A stretch of DNA of 14,451 nucleotides. Origin: Thermococcales archaeon 44_46. GTDB lineage: Archaea; Methanobacteriota_B; Thermococci; Thermococcales; Thermococcaceae. The stretch covers positions 1-14,451 of the forward strand of contig LGET01000018.1 of NCBI GenBank assembly GCA_001507935.1. The letters are read 5' to 3'. This document shows positions 7,578 through 14,451 of the stretch, one piece after another. A program made the translations under genes and the position numbers. How positions within the stretch are numbered: position 1 is the first letter of the stretch; every line of letters starts with the position of its first letter. Under the pieces are notes generated by a model. It was not told the DNA's origin. It saw nothing but the letters and a program-made list of their open reading frames with translations, and did not search any database.

Positions 7578-8519
7578 ATGAAGGGGGAAAAGCTTCGAAA
7601 CCTTTCCTTTTTTCTTTCTCCCATGATTATAATGGTCGGTTTATTCTACCTGATTCCCTTAGTATTCACTGTCTACATAAGCTTTACCAAGATGCGAAAC
7701 TGGAATATTGAAAGGTATCTGACTGAGGTTGTTGGATTTTACAATTATCAGAGGCTCTTTCATATGTTCCAGCATGACCCGTTGATGAGAACTGTTCTCT
7801 TAACTACTATCATTTTTGTGGGAATAACCCTTATTATAAACGTCTTTGGAGGTCTTCTTTTAGCTTTAGGGACATTTTTCATAAATGAAAGATCCTCTTC
7901 GGCAATTAGACTTCTGTGGTTGTTGCCCAGAATGTCCCCCATAGCCGTTTACAGCCTGGTGTGGTATTACTTCTTTCACGGGAGCGAGATTGGTACTTTA
8001 AATTCAATTCTCATGAAGCTTGGTGTGCTCTCCCAACCAATCCCATGGGGTCAAATCGTTCCATGGGGGGCTTGGAGCGTAATCATTTTTGTTAATGGCC
8101 TTGTGGGAGTTAGCTTTGGAATGATAGTATTTACTTCGGCTTTAAATCAGATCCCAAAGGAGCTTGTTATAGCTGCGAGGGTAGATGGGGCATCAGCATG
8201 GCAAATCTCCAGAAAAATCTTGGTTCCAATGATGAAATGGCACCTTCTATATGTGCTAACCTGGCAGTTCCTGAGTTTATTAACGACCTATCCCCACCTG
8301 TTCCTCCTTGTCCAGTGGGACTTGGTAAGCAGGGACTACGGCACGACACTAGCACTCTACGTTTACAATACTGCATTTGGAAGAGGAGAGCAGGATCAAG
8401 GCCTAGCGGCTGCAGCAGCAGTGTTACTGTCTATAATTGGCATCATAGGAGGGCTTGTCACCCTAAAAGTGCTCCAATTTGAAAAGATGATTCACGAGCC
8501 AAGGGGTGATATAGAATGA
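7578..8519 (+). CDS. Sugar ABC transporter permease (MalF-like)
   Basis: An inner transmembrane subunit of the importer. The product has 313 residues and about six hydrophobic segments, the first at roughly 10-33. The cytoplasmic EAA loop that docks on the ATPase is clear: AARVDGASAWQISRKILVP, with the conserved DGA at 203-205. This places it in the MalF/MalG family of carbohydrate permeases; the longer periplasmic loop after the first helix (about residues 38-65) and its place as first permease suggest the MalF role. The ATG at 7578 is chosen from the ribosome-binding site at 7566-7572; the GTG at 7569 would add three residues. The gene starts ten bases after the lipoprotein stop, and its own stop overlaps the next start (ATGA), so expression is probably coupled. 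Confidence 0.9.
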   Translation: MKGEKLRNLSFFLSPMIIMVGLFYLIPLVFTVYISFTKMRNWNIERYLTEVVGFYNYQRLFHMFQHDPLMRTVLLTTIIFVGITLIINVFGGLLLALGTFFINERSSSAIRLLWLLPRMSPIAVYSLVWYYFFHGSEIGTLNSILMKLGVLSQPIPWGQIVPWGAWSVIIFVNGLVGVSFGMIVFTSALNQIPKELVIAARVDGASAWQISRKILVPMMKWHLLYVLTWQFLSLLTTYPHLFLLVQWDLVSRDYGTTLALYVYNTAFGRGEQDQGLAAAAAVLLSIIGIIGGLVTLKVLQFEKMIHEPRGDIE

Positions 8520-9385
8520 GGGACGTTGAAACAAGACCAAAGAAGGGAGAGTGGATAATAGTCTTCACGATACTCTTCGCCAGCCTCCCCCTCATACTGG
8601 GGTTTGCACTTTTAGTAATTTCAAGCTTTAGCAGGGATATGGTCACCAATTTAAGCCTCAGTTCGTTTAGACCAACAATTGAAAATTGGATAAACGTTTT
8701 TCAGGGGAAACTAGCAATAACCGGAGGAATAAGGCAAAACATCCTAAAAATAACCCTGAATACTCTTGTAGTTGCTTTAGGAGTTTCAGGTACAGTTACT
8801 TTAATCAGCACACTTGCTGGATACTCTCTTTCGAGAATAAAGTTTAAAGGGAGAAAATTAATGATGCTCCTCCTCCTCATGCTTCATGCTTTTCCAGGAG
8901 TTGCTTTAATTGTCGGTGTTTATTTGCTGTACCGCCTAACGTTTCCCCAAGAACCTTCATTTGTGAGGCTCTACTCGTTCTTCTATGTAATTCTCGCTAG
9001 GGCAGCACTAGAAATCCCTATGTCGGTCTGGCTTATGAAGGGGTTCTTTGATACAATCCCATGGGAGCTTGAATGGTCGGGAATCATAGACGGCGCTTCA
9101 AGGATAAAGGTATGGCGACAGATAATGCTACCTCTAATAAAGCCCGGAATACTTGCAGTTGCGTTGTTTGGATTTTTGGCAGGCTGGCAGGACCTAATCT
9201 ACGTAAGAACATTTCTAATTGATCAAACACTTGCAACATTTATAGAGGCGAATATTGAAGCTGAGTACTCACACATGCCGCTAATAGCTGCTGCTGGGAC
9301 TTTATATCTCCTGCCCACCATCATATTTTTCCTAACCGCCCAGCAGCTGCTTCTCCAAAGCTATTCAGGAGGAATAAAGGGGTGA
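8516..9385 (+). CDS. Sugar ABC transporter permease (MalG-like)
   Basis: The second transmembrane subunit, 289 residues, with about six membrane segments. The first spans about 17-42. The EAA loop is IIDGASRIKVWRQIMLP, with DGA at 192-194, followed by KPGI as is typical of MalG-type permeases. The start ATG overlaps the stop of the preceding permease by four bases, with GGGGTGAT a few bases upstream serving as ribosome-binding site. It pairs with the MalF-like subunit as a heterodimer forming the channel. Nothing is missing or truncated. Confidence 0.9.
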   Translation: MRDVETRPKKGEWIIVFTILFASLPLILGFALLVISSFSRDMVTNLSLSSFRPTIENWINVFQGKLAITGGIRQNILKITLNTLVVALGVSGTVTLISTLAGYSLSRIKFKGRKLMMLLLLMLHAFPGVALIVGVYLLYRLTFPQEPSFVRLYSFFYVILARAALEIPMSVWLMKGFFDTIPWELEWSGIIDGASRIKVWRQIMLPLIKPGILAVALFGFLAGWQDLIYVRTFLIDQTLATFIEANIEAEYSHMPLIAAAGTLYLLPTIIFFLTAQQLLLQSYSGGIKG

Positions 9386-9391
9386 GAAGGG

Positions 9392-10474
9392 ATGGTTAAG
9401 ATAACCCTGGATAGAATAACCAAAAAGTTTGGAAAATTCACGGCACTTAACAACATAACACTGGAAATCGAAGACAAAGAATTTATGGCTCTCTTAGGAC
9501 CTTCCGGAAGTGGCAAATCAACTTTGCTCTACACTATAGCCGGGATATACAAACCAACAAGCGGGAAGATATACTTTGATGAAAGAGATGTTACCGAAGT
9601 CCCACCAAAGGACAGAAATGTGGGCTTAGTTTTCCAGAACTGGGCACTTTATCCCCATATGAAGGTCTTCAAAAACATTGCGTTCCCCCTTGAGCTCAAA
9701 AAAGCTCCCAAAGAAGAAATAGAGAAGAAAGTCAGGGAAGTTGCGAAGATGCTCCATATAGACCACCTCCTAGATAGATATCCCTGGCAACTCAGTGGTG
9801 GTCAGCAGCAGAGAGTCGCTATAGCCAGAGCACTCGTTAAAGAGCCTGATGTTCTGTTACTTGATGAACCTCTGAGCAATTTGGATGCCCTCCTAAGGTT
9901 GGAAGTTAGAGCAGAACTTAAGAGGCTACAAAAAGAGCTGGGGATTACTGCCGTTTATGTAACCCACGACCAGGCAGAAGCCCTTGCAATGGCTGATAGG
10001 ATAGCGATTATAAAAGACGGAAACATCTTGCAGGTTGGAGACCCGGATGAGGTATATTACAAACCAATGTACAAGTTTGTGGCAGGGTTTTTGGGAAGCC
10101 CACCTATGAATTTCGTTGAAGCAGAAGTGGAAGGAGATATGCTCAGAATATACCACAGCAGAATCCCAATACCCAAGCAGTACGGGGAGATTATCAAGAA
10201 ACTTAACATAACAGAAGTGCTTTTTGGCTTTAGACCACATGACGCGGAAATAGTGAGAGGAGAAGCAGAAGGTATCAAAGGAGAGATTTACTCTTTTGAG
10301 CCGCTGGGAAGGGAGCAGATAATAACAGTAGCAGTCGATAGTGATGTTTTTGTTAAAGTTTTCGCCCCAGAGGAAGAGCACTTTAGATTTGGGGAAAAAG
10401 TCACAATAGTGCCCAGAGAGGACAGAGTAATCCTCTTTGATAAAAAAACAGAGAAGGCTTTGGAATATCTCTGA
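9392..10474 (+). CDS. Sugar ABC transporter ATP-binding protein (MalK-like)
   Basis: The cytoplasmic ATPase that powers the importer. The 360 residues hold all nucleotide-binding motifs: Walker [10 protein letters not shown] at 36-44, Q-loop glutamine at 82, signature LSGGQ at 134-138, Walker B LLLDEP ending at 160, and the switch histidine at 192. Residues from about 235 to the end form the OB-like regulatory domain typical of the MalK/UgpC (CUT1) group, including the [10 protein letters not shown] motif. This domain, and the presence of a dedicated ATPase in the operon, argue for a di/oligosaccharide-type importer rather than a monosaccharide (CUT2) one. It begins six bases after the second permease, with GGGGTGAG as ribosome-binding site across the junction, and is the last gene of the operon. 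Confidence 0.93.
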   Translation: MVKITLDRITKKFGKFTALNNITLEIEDKEFMALLGPSGSGKSTLLYTIAGIYKPTSGKIYFDERDVTEVPPKDRNVGLVFQNWALYPHMKVFKNIAFPLELKKAPKEEIEKKVREVAKMLHIDHLLDRYPWQLSGGQQQRVAIARALVKEPDVLLLDEPLSNLDALLRLEVRAELKRLQKELGITAVYVTHDQAEALAMADRIAIIKDGNILQVGDPDEVYYKPMYKFVAGFLGSPPMNFVEAEVEGDMLRIYHSRIPIPKQYGEIIKKLNITEVLFGFRPHDAEIVRGEAEGIKGEIYSFEPLGREQIITVAVDSDVFVKVFAPEEEHFRFGEKVTIVPREDRVILFDKKTEKALEYL

Positions 10475-10477
10475 TCT

Positions 10478-10493
10478 CCAAAATTTTTTAAAA
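10478..10493 (+). promoter_or_regulatory. Predicted promoter of the dph6-like gene
   Basis: CCAAAA followed by TTTTTTAAAA is a good BRE/TATA pair starting just after the ATPase stop. It is centred about 47 bases before the ATG at 10536, predicting a leader of about 20 bases. The T-run could also help terminate the transporter transcript. Confidence 0.45.
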
Positions 10494-10535
10494 GCTCTGT
10501 TTAACTATTTTTCAAAAACACAAAGAGGGTCAGAA

Positions 10536-11216
10536 ATGAAGGTCGCAGTACTCTTTTCTGGAGGAAAGGACTCTACATATGCCCTTTATTGGGCATTGAA
10601 GGAAGGTCATGAAGTTAGATATCTTGTCACAATGCACTCTGAGAGTGAAGAAAGTTACATGTATCACGTCCCAAACCTTCACCTCACAGAACTGCAGGCG
10701 AGAGCTATTGGAATTCCCATCGTCAAAGGTTTTACGAAGGGAGAGAAAGAAAGAGAGGTTGAAGACTTGAAGAGAGTTCTCGAGGGGCTAAAGATAGAGG
10801 GTGTCGTCGCTGGGGCGTTGGCTAGCCAGTATCAAAAAGAAAGGGTCGAACGAATTGCCAAGGAACTTGGAATAAAGGTCTTTGTGCCCTTCTGGAAGGT
10901 TGAGCCAGAGGAGTACATGCGAGCCCTAATTCGTGATGGCCTCGATGTTGTTATAGTAGGAGTTTCAGCCTATGGGCTGGATGAAAAATGGCTGGGGAGA
11001 AAAATAGATGAAAAAGCCCTTGAAGAGCTGAAGGAGCTTAACAGGAAGTATAAAGTTCACATTGCTGGCGAAGGAGGAGAATTCGAAACATTCGTTAGAG
11101 ATGCACCATTTTTTAAGGCAAAAATAGTCTTTGACGAAACCGAAAAAATATGGGATGCCTTCACTGGTTCGGGAGTTTTGGTTGTTAAAAGGGCCCATTT
11201 GGAGCCAAAAAGGTGA
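10536..11216 (+). CDS. Diphthine-ammonia ligase-like PP-loop ATPase
   Basis: A 226-residue member of the N-type ATP pyrophosphatase family related to Dph6, which amidates diphthine on elongation factor 2 using ATP and ammonia, the last step of diphthamide synthesis. The PP-loop SGGKDS is at residues 8-13. The family motif GEGGEFET is at 178-185, and the central [18 protein letters not shown] segment is typical of the archaeal group. I chose the ATG at 10536 because it has GAGGGT shortly upstream and places the PP-loop right at the N-terminus, as in homologues; the frame extends further upstream to 10437 but those codons overlap the ATPase gene and the promoter. The assignment to diphthamide synthesis rests on family membership. 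Its stop overlaps the ribosome-binding site of the next gene. Confidence 0.85.
   Translation: MKVAVLFSGGKDSTYALYWALKEGHEVRYLVTMHSESEESYMYHVPNLHLTELQARAIGIPIVKGFTKGEKEREVEDLKRVLEGLKIEGVVAGALASQYQKERVERIAKELGIKVFVPFWKVEPEEYMRALIRDGLDVVIVGVSAYGLDEKWLGRKIDEKALEELKELNRKYKVHIAGEGGEFETFVRDAPFFKAKIVFDETEKIWDAFTGSGVLVVKRAHLEPKR
11211..11216 (+). promoter_or_regulatory. Ribosome-binding site deciding the DUF4152-like start
   Basis: AGGTGA, which contains the stop of the preceding gene, ends five bases before the ATG at 11222. The GTG at 11213 lies inside it. Confidence 0.55.
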
Positions 11217-11221
11217 GAAAT

Positions 11222-11902
11222 ATGAGGATAGTCTCTGCAGATACTGGAGGAGCGGTATTAGATGAAAACTACAATCCAATTGGTCTAATAGCAACTGCAG
11301 CTGTTTTGGTGGAGAAACCATACAGAACAGCAACGCTGAGCATTGTGAAGTACTCCAATCCTTTTGACTATGACCTCAGCGGAAGGACGGCACTGAAGGA
11401 TGAAGCTCTTCTGGGATTAAAGCTTGCAAGAAAAGTAAAGCCCGATGTTATCCACCTAGACTCCAGCCTTGGGGGAATAGAAGTTAGAAAACTGGATGAT
11501 CCAACTATAGATGCGCTGAGAATTTCCGATAGAGGAAAAGCCATATGGCACGAGTTAAGCAAAGATCTGCAGCCGTTGGCAAAGAGATTTTGGGAAGAAA
11601 CTGGAGTTGAGATCTTAGCTATAGGGAAAGAAAGTGTTGCCGTAAGAATAGCCGAGCTTTACGCGGGAATTTATTCCGTGAAGTGGGGGATTGAGTATGC
11701 AATGAGGGAAGGCTTTGTACGGATAGGGCTTCCACGCTACATGACAGTTGAAATAACCGAAAACAAAATAGTAGGAAAGAGCCTCGACCCAAGGGAAGGG
11801 GGTCTCTACGGAGAGATACCAATAGAAAAAATTGATACTGACTGGGAAATTTATCCAAACCCCGTAGCGAGAATGTTTATGGTTTTTGAGGCCAAAATCT
11901 AA
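11222..11902 (+). CDS. DUF4152-like conserved protein, possible RNase H-like fold
   Basis: A 226-residue protein of a family I associate with DUF4152 and the P. furiosus protein PF2046; that link is from memory and not checked. No function can be assigned with confidence. The N-terminus RIVSADTGGAVLD puts an aspartate (residue 7) at the end of a first predicted strand, and VIHLDSSLGG puts another (residue 80) at the end of a later strand, followed by a helix. That spacing recalls the metal-binding acids of RNase H-like nucleases, which is inference. It contains no signal peptide or membrane segment. The start is 5 bases after AGGTGA; a GTG at 11213 would add three residues. It is coupled to the dph6-like gene, suggesting they are made together, perhaps with a role around translation or RNA. 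Confidence 0.75.
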   Translation: MRIVSADTGGAVLDENYNPIGLIATAAVLVEKPYRTATLSIVKYSNPFDYDLSGRTALKDEALLGLKLARKVKPDVIHLDSSLGGIEVRKLDDPTIDALRISDRGKAIWHELSKDLQPLAKRFWEETGVEILAIGKESVAVRIAELYAGIYSVKWGIEYAMREGFVRIGLPRYMTVEITENKIVGKSLDPREGGLYGEIPIEKIDTDWEIYPNPVARMFMVFEAKI

Positions 11903-11906
11903 AAAA

Positions 11907-11930
11907 TTTTCGATTTTCCTTGTTTTTCTT
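11907..11930 (+). terminator. T-rich stretch after the DUF4152-like gene
   Basis: Three T-runs of four to five bases follow the stop within 30 bases and precede the iorA promoter. This fits a U-rich archaeal terminator; there is no clear hairpin. Confidence 0.35.
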
Positions 11931-11939
11931 CGAACTACA

Positions 11940-11959
11940 GGTTTTATAGGTTCAAAACC
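11940..11959. promoter_or_regulatory. iorA TATA element within an inverted repeat
   Basis: TTTTATAGG (11942-11950) is the best TATA-like element before iorA and predicts a transcript start near 11970. It is embedded in a perfect inverted repeat: GGTTTT (11940-11945) and AAAACC (11954-11959) around an eight-base spacer. A protein bound here would block the promoter. Confidence 0.35.
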
Positions 11960-11980
11960 CAAGGAATTGTGGTGGTGAGC

Positions 11981-13861
11981 ATGGAAGCTAGCTCAAGTTC
12001 TCCGACAGTTGCCAAGTCATTAACTAAAAAGCTTCTCATGGGAAATGAAGCGATTGCATATGGAGCGCTCGAAAGTGGTGTATCATTCGCAACCGGATAT
12101 CCCGGAACACCTTCAACTGAAGTTATTGAGACCATAGCAAGACTAAACCCCGAAGTCTTCGCCGAATGGGCGCCCAATGAGAAAGTGGCACTTGAAGAAG
12201 CCGCGGGAGTTGCTTATGCTGGTCTCAGGGCACTTGTAACGATGAAGTGTGTTGGACTTAACGTTGCTGCTGACCCTCTAATGAGCCTCGCCTATTCTGG
12301 AGTAGAAGGGGGGCTCGTTATTTTAGTGGCCGATGACCCCGGGCCGCATACTTCTCAAACGGAGCAGGACGACAGGTATTACGGAAAGCTCGCTTTGCTA
12401 CCTGTTCTGGAGCCTGCAGACGTTCAGGAAGCCCATGATTTGATAAAATATGCGTATGAACTGAGTGAGAAGTACAAAGTACCTGTCATTTTCAGGACAA
12501 CCACGAGAGTAAACCACACAACTGCCGATGTGGAGGTAGGAGAATTCGTCAAGCTTGACAGAAAGCCGAAGTTTGAAAAGGATATTCAAAGATATGTAAG
12601 GGCTTCAATGAAGGGCAACCTTGAGAGGCACAGGTGGTTGAATAAGACACTGAAAGAAATTGAAGCTGAATTCGAGGGCTTAAGCTTTAACTGGATTGAA
12701 GGGGAGGGCGAGATTGGGATTATAGCTGAAGGGGCACCCTACAATTACGTGAAAGAAGTTGTTTCAAAACTTGATGAGAAATTTAAAATCCTCAAAATCT
12801 CAACACCCCACCCTCTGCCGAGAAGACTCGTCGTTGAGTTCCTGAAGGGAGTTAAAAAAGCAATAGTTGTGGAAGATGGTGCACCGTTTTTGGAGGAGGA
12901 AGTGAAAATAGTAGCCCAGGAAGAAGGGATAACAACTCCAATATATGGAAAACGCACCGGACATCTGCCTCTTGAAGGTGAACTAACTCCAAGATTGGTT
13001 AAAAGTGTCCTCTTGAAGCTCCTCGGCAAGGATAGAGAAGAATACATAAAGGCAAAAGAAGTTGAAGAAGCAGAAAACCTAGCCCCCTCAAGACCTCCCA
13101 CAATGTGTCCCGGCTGTCCACACAGGGGCTCCTATAGAGCTTTGCTTGATGCCCTAAAAGAATTAGGGTTCAAGAAAGATGAACTCCCCATTCATGGGGA
13201 CATAGGGTGCTATGCTTTATCTTTACTCCCACCCTTAGAGGCAATATGGACTGAATATGTCATGGGAGCAAGCATAAGCCTCGCAAATGGTCAGAGCATA
13301 GCTATGGGTAAGAAAATAATAGCCACCATAGGAGACTCCACGTTTTTCCACAATGGATTGCAACCTCTTGTAGATGCTGTTTATAAAGATCTTGATGTTT
13401 TAGTTATGATACTTGACAACAGAACAACTGCAATGACTGGGCATCAACCACACCCGGGAACTGGGGGCAGTGAAACTAAAAGGAAATTCAGGGAAATAGA
13501 TATCGAATCACTCGTAAAGGCACTTGGAGTGAAGTACATAAAAACCGTGGATCCATATGATCTAAAAACCACTAAGGAGGCTATAAAAGAAGCTATGCAG
13601 GTTAAAGGCCCGGCAGTAATAATAGCAAAGAGGGAATGTATAATTCCAGTGCTTAGAAGGGGCGAAATTGGAGAAATACCGGTGGTCATTGAGGAGAAGT
13701 GCACAGGATGTAAAGCATGTGCCCTCCTAACCGGCTGTCCAGCGCTGGTCTTTGAGGAGGAAAAAGGGAAGATGAAAATCGATCCGCTAATATGCACAGG
13801 TTGCGGGCTTTGCGAGCAGCTCTGTCCCTTCGATGCGATAGTTTATCCAAGCAAGAAGTGA
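11981..13861 (+). CDS. iorA: Indolepyruvate:ferredoxin oxidoreductase alpha subunit
   Basis: The large subunit of the enzyme that oxidatively decarboxylates aryl pyruvates (from transamination of Trp, Phe and Tyr) to aryl-CoAs, passing electrons to ferredoxin. Of 626 residues, the N-terminal part carries GYPGTPSTE (39-47) and the conserved EWAPNEKVALEEA segment. The middle has CPGCPHRG (Cys 376 and 379), then the thiamine diphosphate-binding region, GDS at 451-453 to LDN at 478-480. The C-terminus holds two ferredoxin-type cluster motifs: Cys 574, 577, 580, 586 (the last spacing is five residues, a common IorA variant) and Cys 605, 608, 611, 615. The start is uncertain: GTG at 11969, 11972 and 11975 are in frame, but GGTG at 11971-11974 six bases before the ATG at 11981, and the predicted transcript start, favour the ATG. 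The partner iorB is not adjacent. Confidence 0.94.
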   Translation: MEASSSSPTVAKSLTKKLLMGNEAIAYGALESGVSFATGYPGTPSTEVIETIARLNPEVFAEWAPNEKVALEEAAGVAYAGLRALVTMKCVGLNVAADPLMSLAYSGVEGGLVILVADDPGPHTSQTEQDDRYYGKLALLPVLEPADVQEAHDLIKYAYELSEKYKVPVIFRTTTRVNHTTADVEVGEFVKLDRKPKFEKDIQRYVRASMKGNLERHRWLNKTLKEIEAEFEGLSFNWIEGEGEIGIIAEGAPYNYVKEVVSKLDEKFKILKISTPHPLPRRLVVEFLKGVKKAIVVEDGAPFLEEEVKIVAQEEGITTPIYGKRTGHLPLEGELTPRLVKSVLLKLLGKDREEYIKAKEVEEAENLAPSRPPTMCPGCPHRGSYRALLDALKELGFKKDELPIHGDIGCYALSLLPPLEAIWTEYVMGASISLANGQSIAMGKKIIATIGDSTFFHNGLQPLVDAVYKDLDVLVMILDNRTTAMTGHQPHPGTGGSETKRKFREIDIESLVKALGVKYIKTVDPYDLKTTKEAIKEAMQVKGPAVIIAKRECIIPVLRRGEIGEIPVVIEEKCTGCKACALLTGCPALVFEEEKGKMKIDPLICTGCGLCEQLCPFDAIVYPSKK

Positions 13862-13863
13862 TT

Positions 13864-14121
13864 CTACCTTTTTTTATACCATTTGTCGTCGTAGAAGTAC
13901 TTCCCAAGAGCTTCTGCACGTGCCTCATTAAATCTTCTCCACACTGTAAAACCATAAACTGCCGACACTATGATGGTTATAAGCCCAATTTCGAGCCCAT
14001 ACATCCTTATTAATTCTGCAATTCCAAGGATGGGAATTGCGAGAAGGCTAATGATAACTACTGCTATTATCCCAAGGAGAATTTTGTAGCCATACCTCTC
14101 CATGAACAGGTCAAAATCCAT
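13864..14121 (-). CDS. Small two-helix membrane protein of unknown function
   Basis: An 85-residue protein that I do not recognise. It has a short acidic N-terminus, a hydrophobic segment at about 14-35, a short polar turn (REL-type residues around 36-42), a second hydrophobic segment at about 43-61, and a positively charged, aromatic-rich cytoplasmic-looking tail ending in KWYKKR. The WRRF after the second helix suggests both termini lie in the cytoplasm by the positive-inside rule, which is inference. The ATG has GAGGGA (minus strand, 14128-14133) six bases upstream and a TATA element further up, supporting a real gene. It ends two bases from the iorA stop on the opposite strand and diverges from the next gene. 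Confidence 0.75.
   Translation of the reverse strand: MDFDLFMERYGYKILLGIIAVVIISLLAIPILGIAELIRMYGLEIGLITIIVSAVYGFTVWRRFNEARAEALGKYFYDDKWYKKR
13869..13875 (+). terminator. T7 tract ending iorA, inside the 3' end of the opposite gene
   Basis: Seven T in a row begin eight bases after the iorA stop and fit a U-tract terminator. On the other strand the same bases encode lysines near the C-terminus of the small membrane protein. Confidence 0.45.
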
Positions 14122-14154
14122 GGAGCTTCCCTCATATTAACTTTTTCAATCAAC

Positions 14155-14167
14155 TTTAAATAATTTA
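14155..14167. promoter_or_regulatory. Shared TATA-like element of the divergent pair
   Basis: TTTAAATAATTTA sits in the 72-base gap. Read on the plus strand, TTTAAATAA predicts a transcript start near 14184 for the gene at 14194. Read on the minus strand, TTATTTAAA predicts one near 14133 for the gene ending at 14121. The same bases may serve both. Confidence 0.4.
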
Positions 14168-14193
14168 CTTGGTTATTATCAACGGTGTGAAGG

Positions 14194-14451
14194 ATGAATA
14201 TAAAGGAGCTGTTGGAACTAGTTGACGAAGCGATAGCAAATGTAAAGATAGCCATAGTCAGCAACAAGCAGCGGATTTTTGAAAGCCCTCATACTTCCTG
14301 GGAGTTTACAAAAAGGTCTCTTGAGCTGGAGGACGAACTAGATAGGTTAAACAAAATAAAGGATTACCTGTCATCTTTTGACCCTGAGGAATATGCTGAG
14401 AAAAAGTTTTCAAAGGAAGAACTGGAAGAGCTATTGAGATATCTAACACTC
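14194..14451 (+). CDS. Hypothetical helical protein (3' end cut by window edge)
   Basis: An open frame of 86 codons that runs off the window without a stop, so the protein is incomplete. It begins MNIKELLELVDEAIANVKIAI and is rich in leucine, lysine and glutamate throughout, with predicted long amphipathic helices (about residues 2-22, 37-58 and 66-84) and no membrane segment or cysteine. I do not recognise the family, and it is not iorB, which would be expected near iorA. The ATG has GGTGTGA at 14184-14190 just upstream and a TATA element at 14155-14163, and codon use resembles its neighbours, so it is probably a real gene. Confidence 0.7.
   Translation, partial: MNIKELLELVDEAIANVKIAIVSNKQRIFESPHTSWEFTKRSLELEDELDRLNKIKDYLSSFDPEEYAEKKFSKEELEELLRYLTL

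Noticed and set aside
8198..8482. Open frame of 94 codons on the plus strand inside the first permease
   Set aside because: Out of frame with a well-supported permease; proline/serine-rich translation without family features.
9926..10381. Open frame of 151 codons on the minus strand inside the transporter ATPase gene
   Set aside because: It lies wholly opposite a clear MalK-like gene, has no ribosome-binding site or family resemblance, and its composition (many Cys, Phe, Tyr) is typical of an antisense shadow.
5933..10474. Assignment as the trehalose/maltose (Mal) transport cluster
   Set aside because: The receptor is much longer than and not closely similar to the T. litoralis trehalose/maltose-binding protein, and no trehalose synthase or TrmB gene is beside it.
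10437..10535. Upstream in-frame extension of the dph6-like gene
   Set aside because: The extension overlaps the end of the ATPase gene and a BRE/TATA element, and the PP-loop is already at the usual distance from the ATG at 10536.
1..14451. CRISPR arrays, tRNA genes, insertion sequences or integration sites
   Set aside because: I saw no regularly spaced repeats, tRNA-like cloverleaf segments, transposase-like proteins or flanking direct repeats; the intergenic gaps are short and accounted for.

Overview
The window is a stretch of archaeal chromosome, almost certainly from the order Thermococcales, most likely a low-GC Thermococcus or a close relative. The evidence is an A-type ATP synthase operon ending A-B-D, an archaeal-type myo-inositol-1-phosphate synthase (needed for the thermoprotective solute di-myo-inositol phosphate), an indolepyruvate:ferredoxin oxidoreductase alpha subunit, a long AlaX editing protein, GGTGA-type ribosome-binding sites 5-8 bases before starts, and BRE/TATA-like promoters. 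Coding density is high. No tRNA, rRNA, CRISPR array, insertion sequence or intein was seen, and no non-coding gap exceeds 300 bases.

Layout. (1) 1-3284, + strand: the end of the ATP synthase operon, with subunit A (N-terminus cut by the window edge), subunit B and subunit D. (2) 3329-4555, +: a freestanding alanyl-tRNA editing protein of the long AlaX type. (3) 4552-5703, -: myo-inositol-1-phosphate synthase, tail-to-tail with alaX; the two genes overlap by the four bases CTAG. (4) 5704-5923: a 220-base divergent control region holding the synthase promoter, an imperfect palindrome over that promoter, a near match to the Thermococcales glycolytic motif, a TATA element for the transporter, and a hairpin in the transporter leader. 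(5) 5933-10474, +: a complete four-gene CUT1-type carbohydrate ABC importer (lipoprotein, two permeases, MalK-like ATPase), tightly spaced or overlapping. (6) 10536-11902, +: a diphthine-ammonia ligase-like PP-loop ATPase and an overlapping DUF4152-like gene. (7) 11981-13861, +: iorA, without iorB beside it. (8) 13864-14121, -: a small two-helix membrane protein. (9) 14194-14451, +: the start of an unrecognised helical protein, cut by the window end.

Most genes are standard Thermococcales housekeeping or catabolic genes. The most informative parts are the 5704-5923 control region, where osmolyte synthesis and an importer of unknown substrate diverge around several candidate regulatory sites; the translationally coupled Dph6-like/DUF4152 pair; and the lone iorA. 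I see no clearly new defence or mobile system here.
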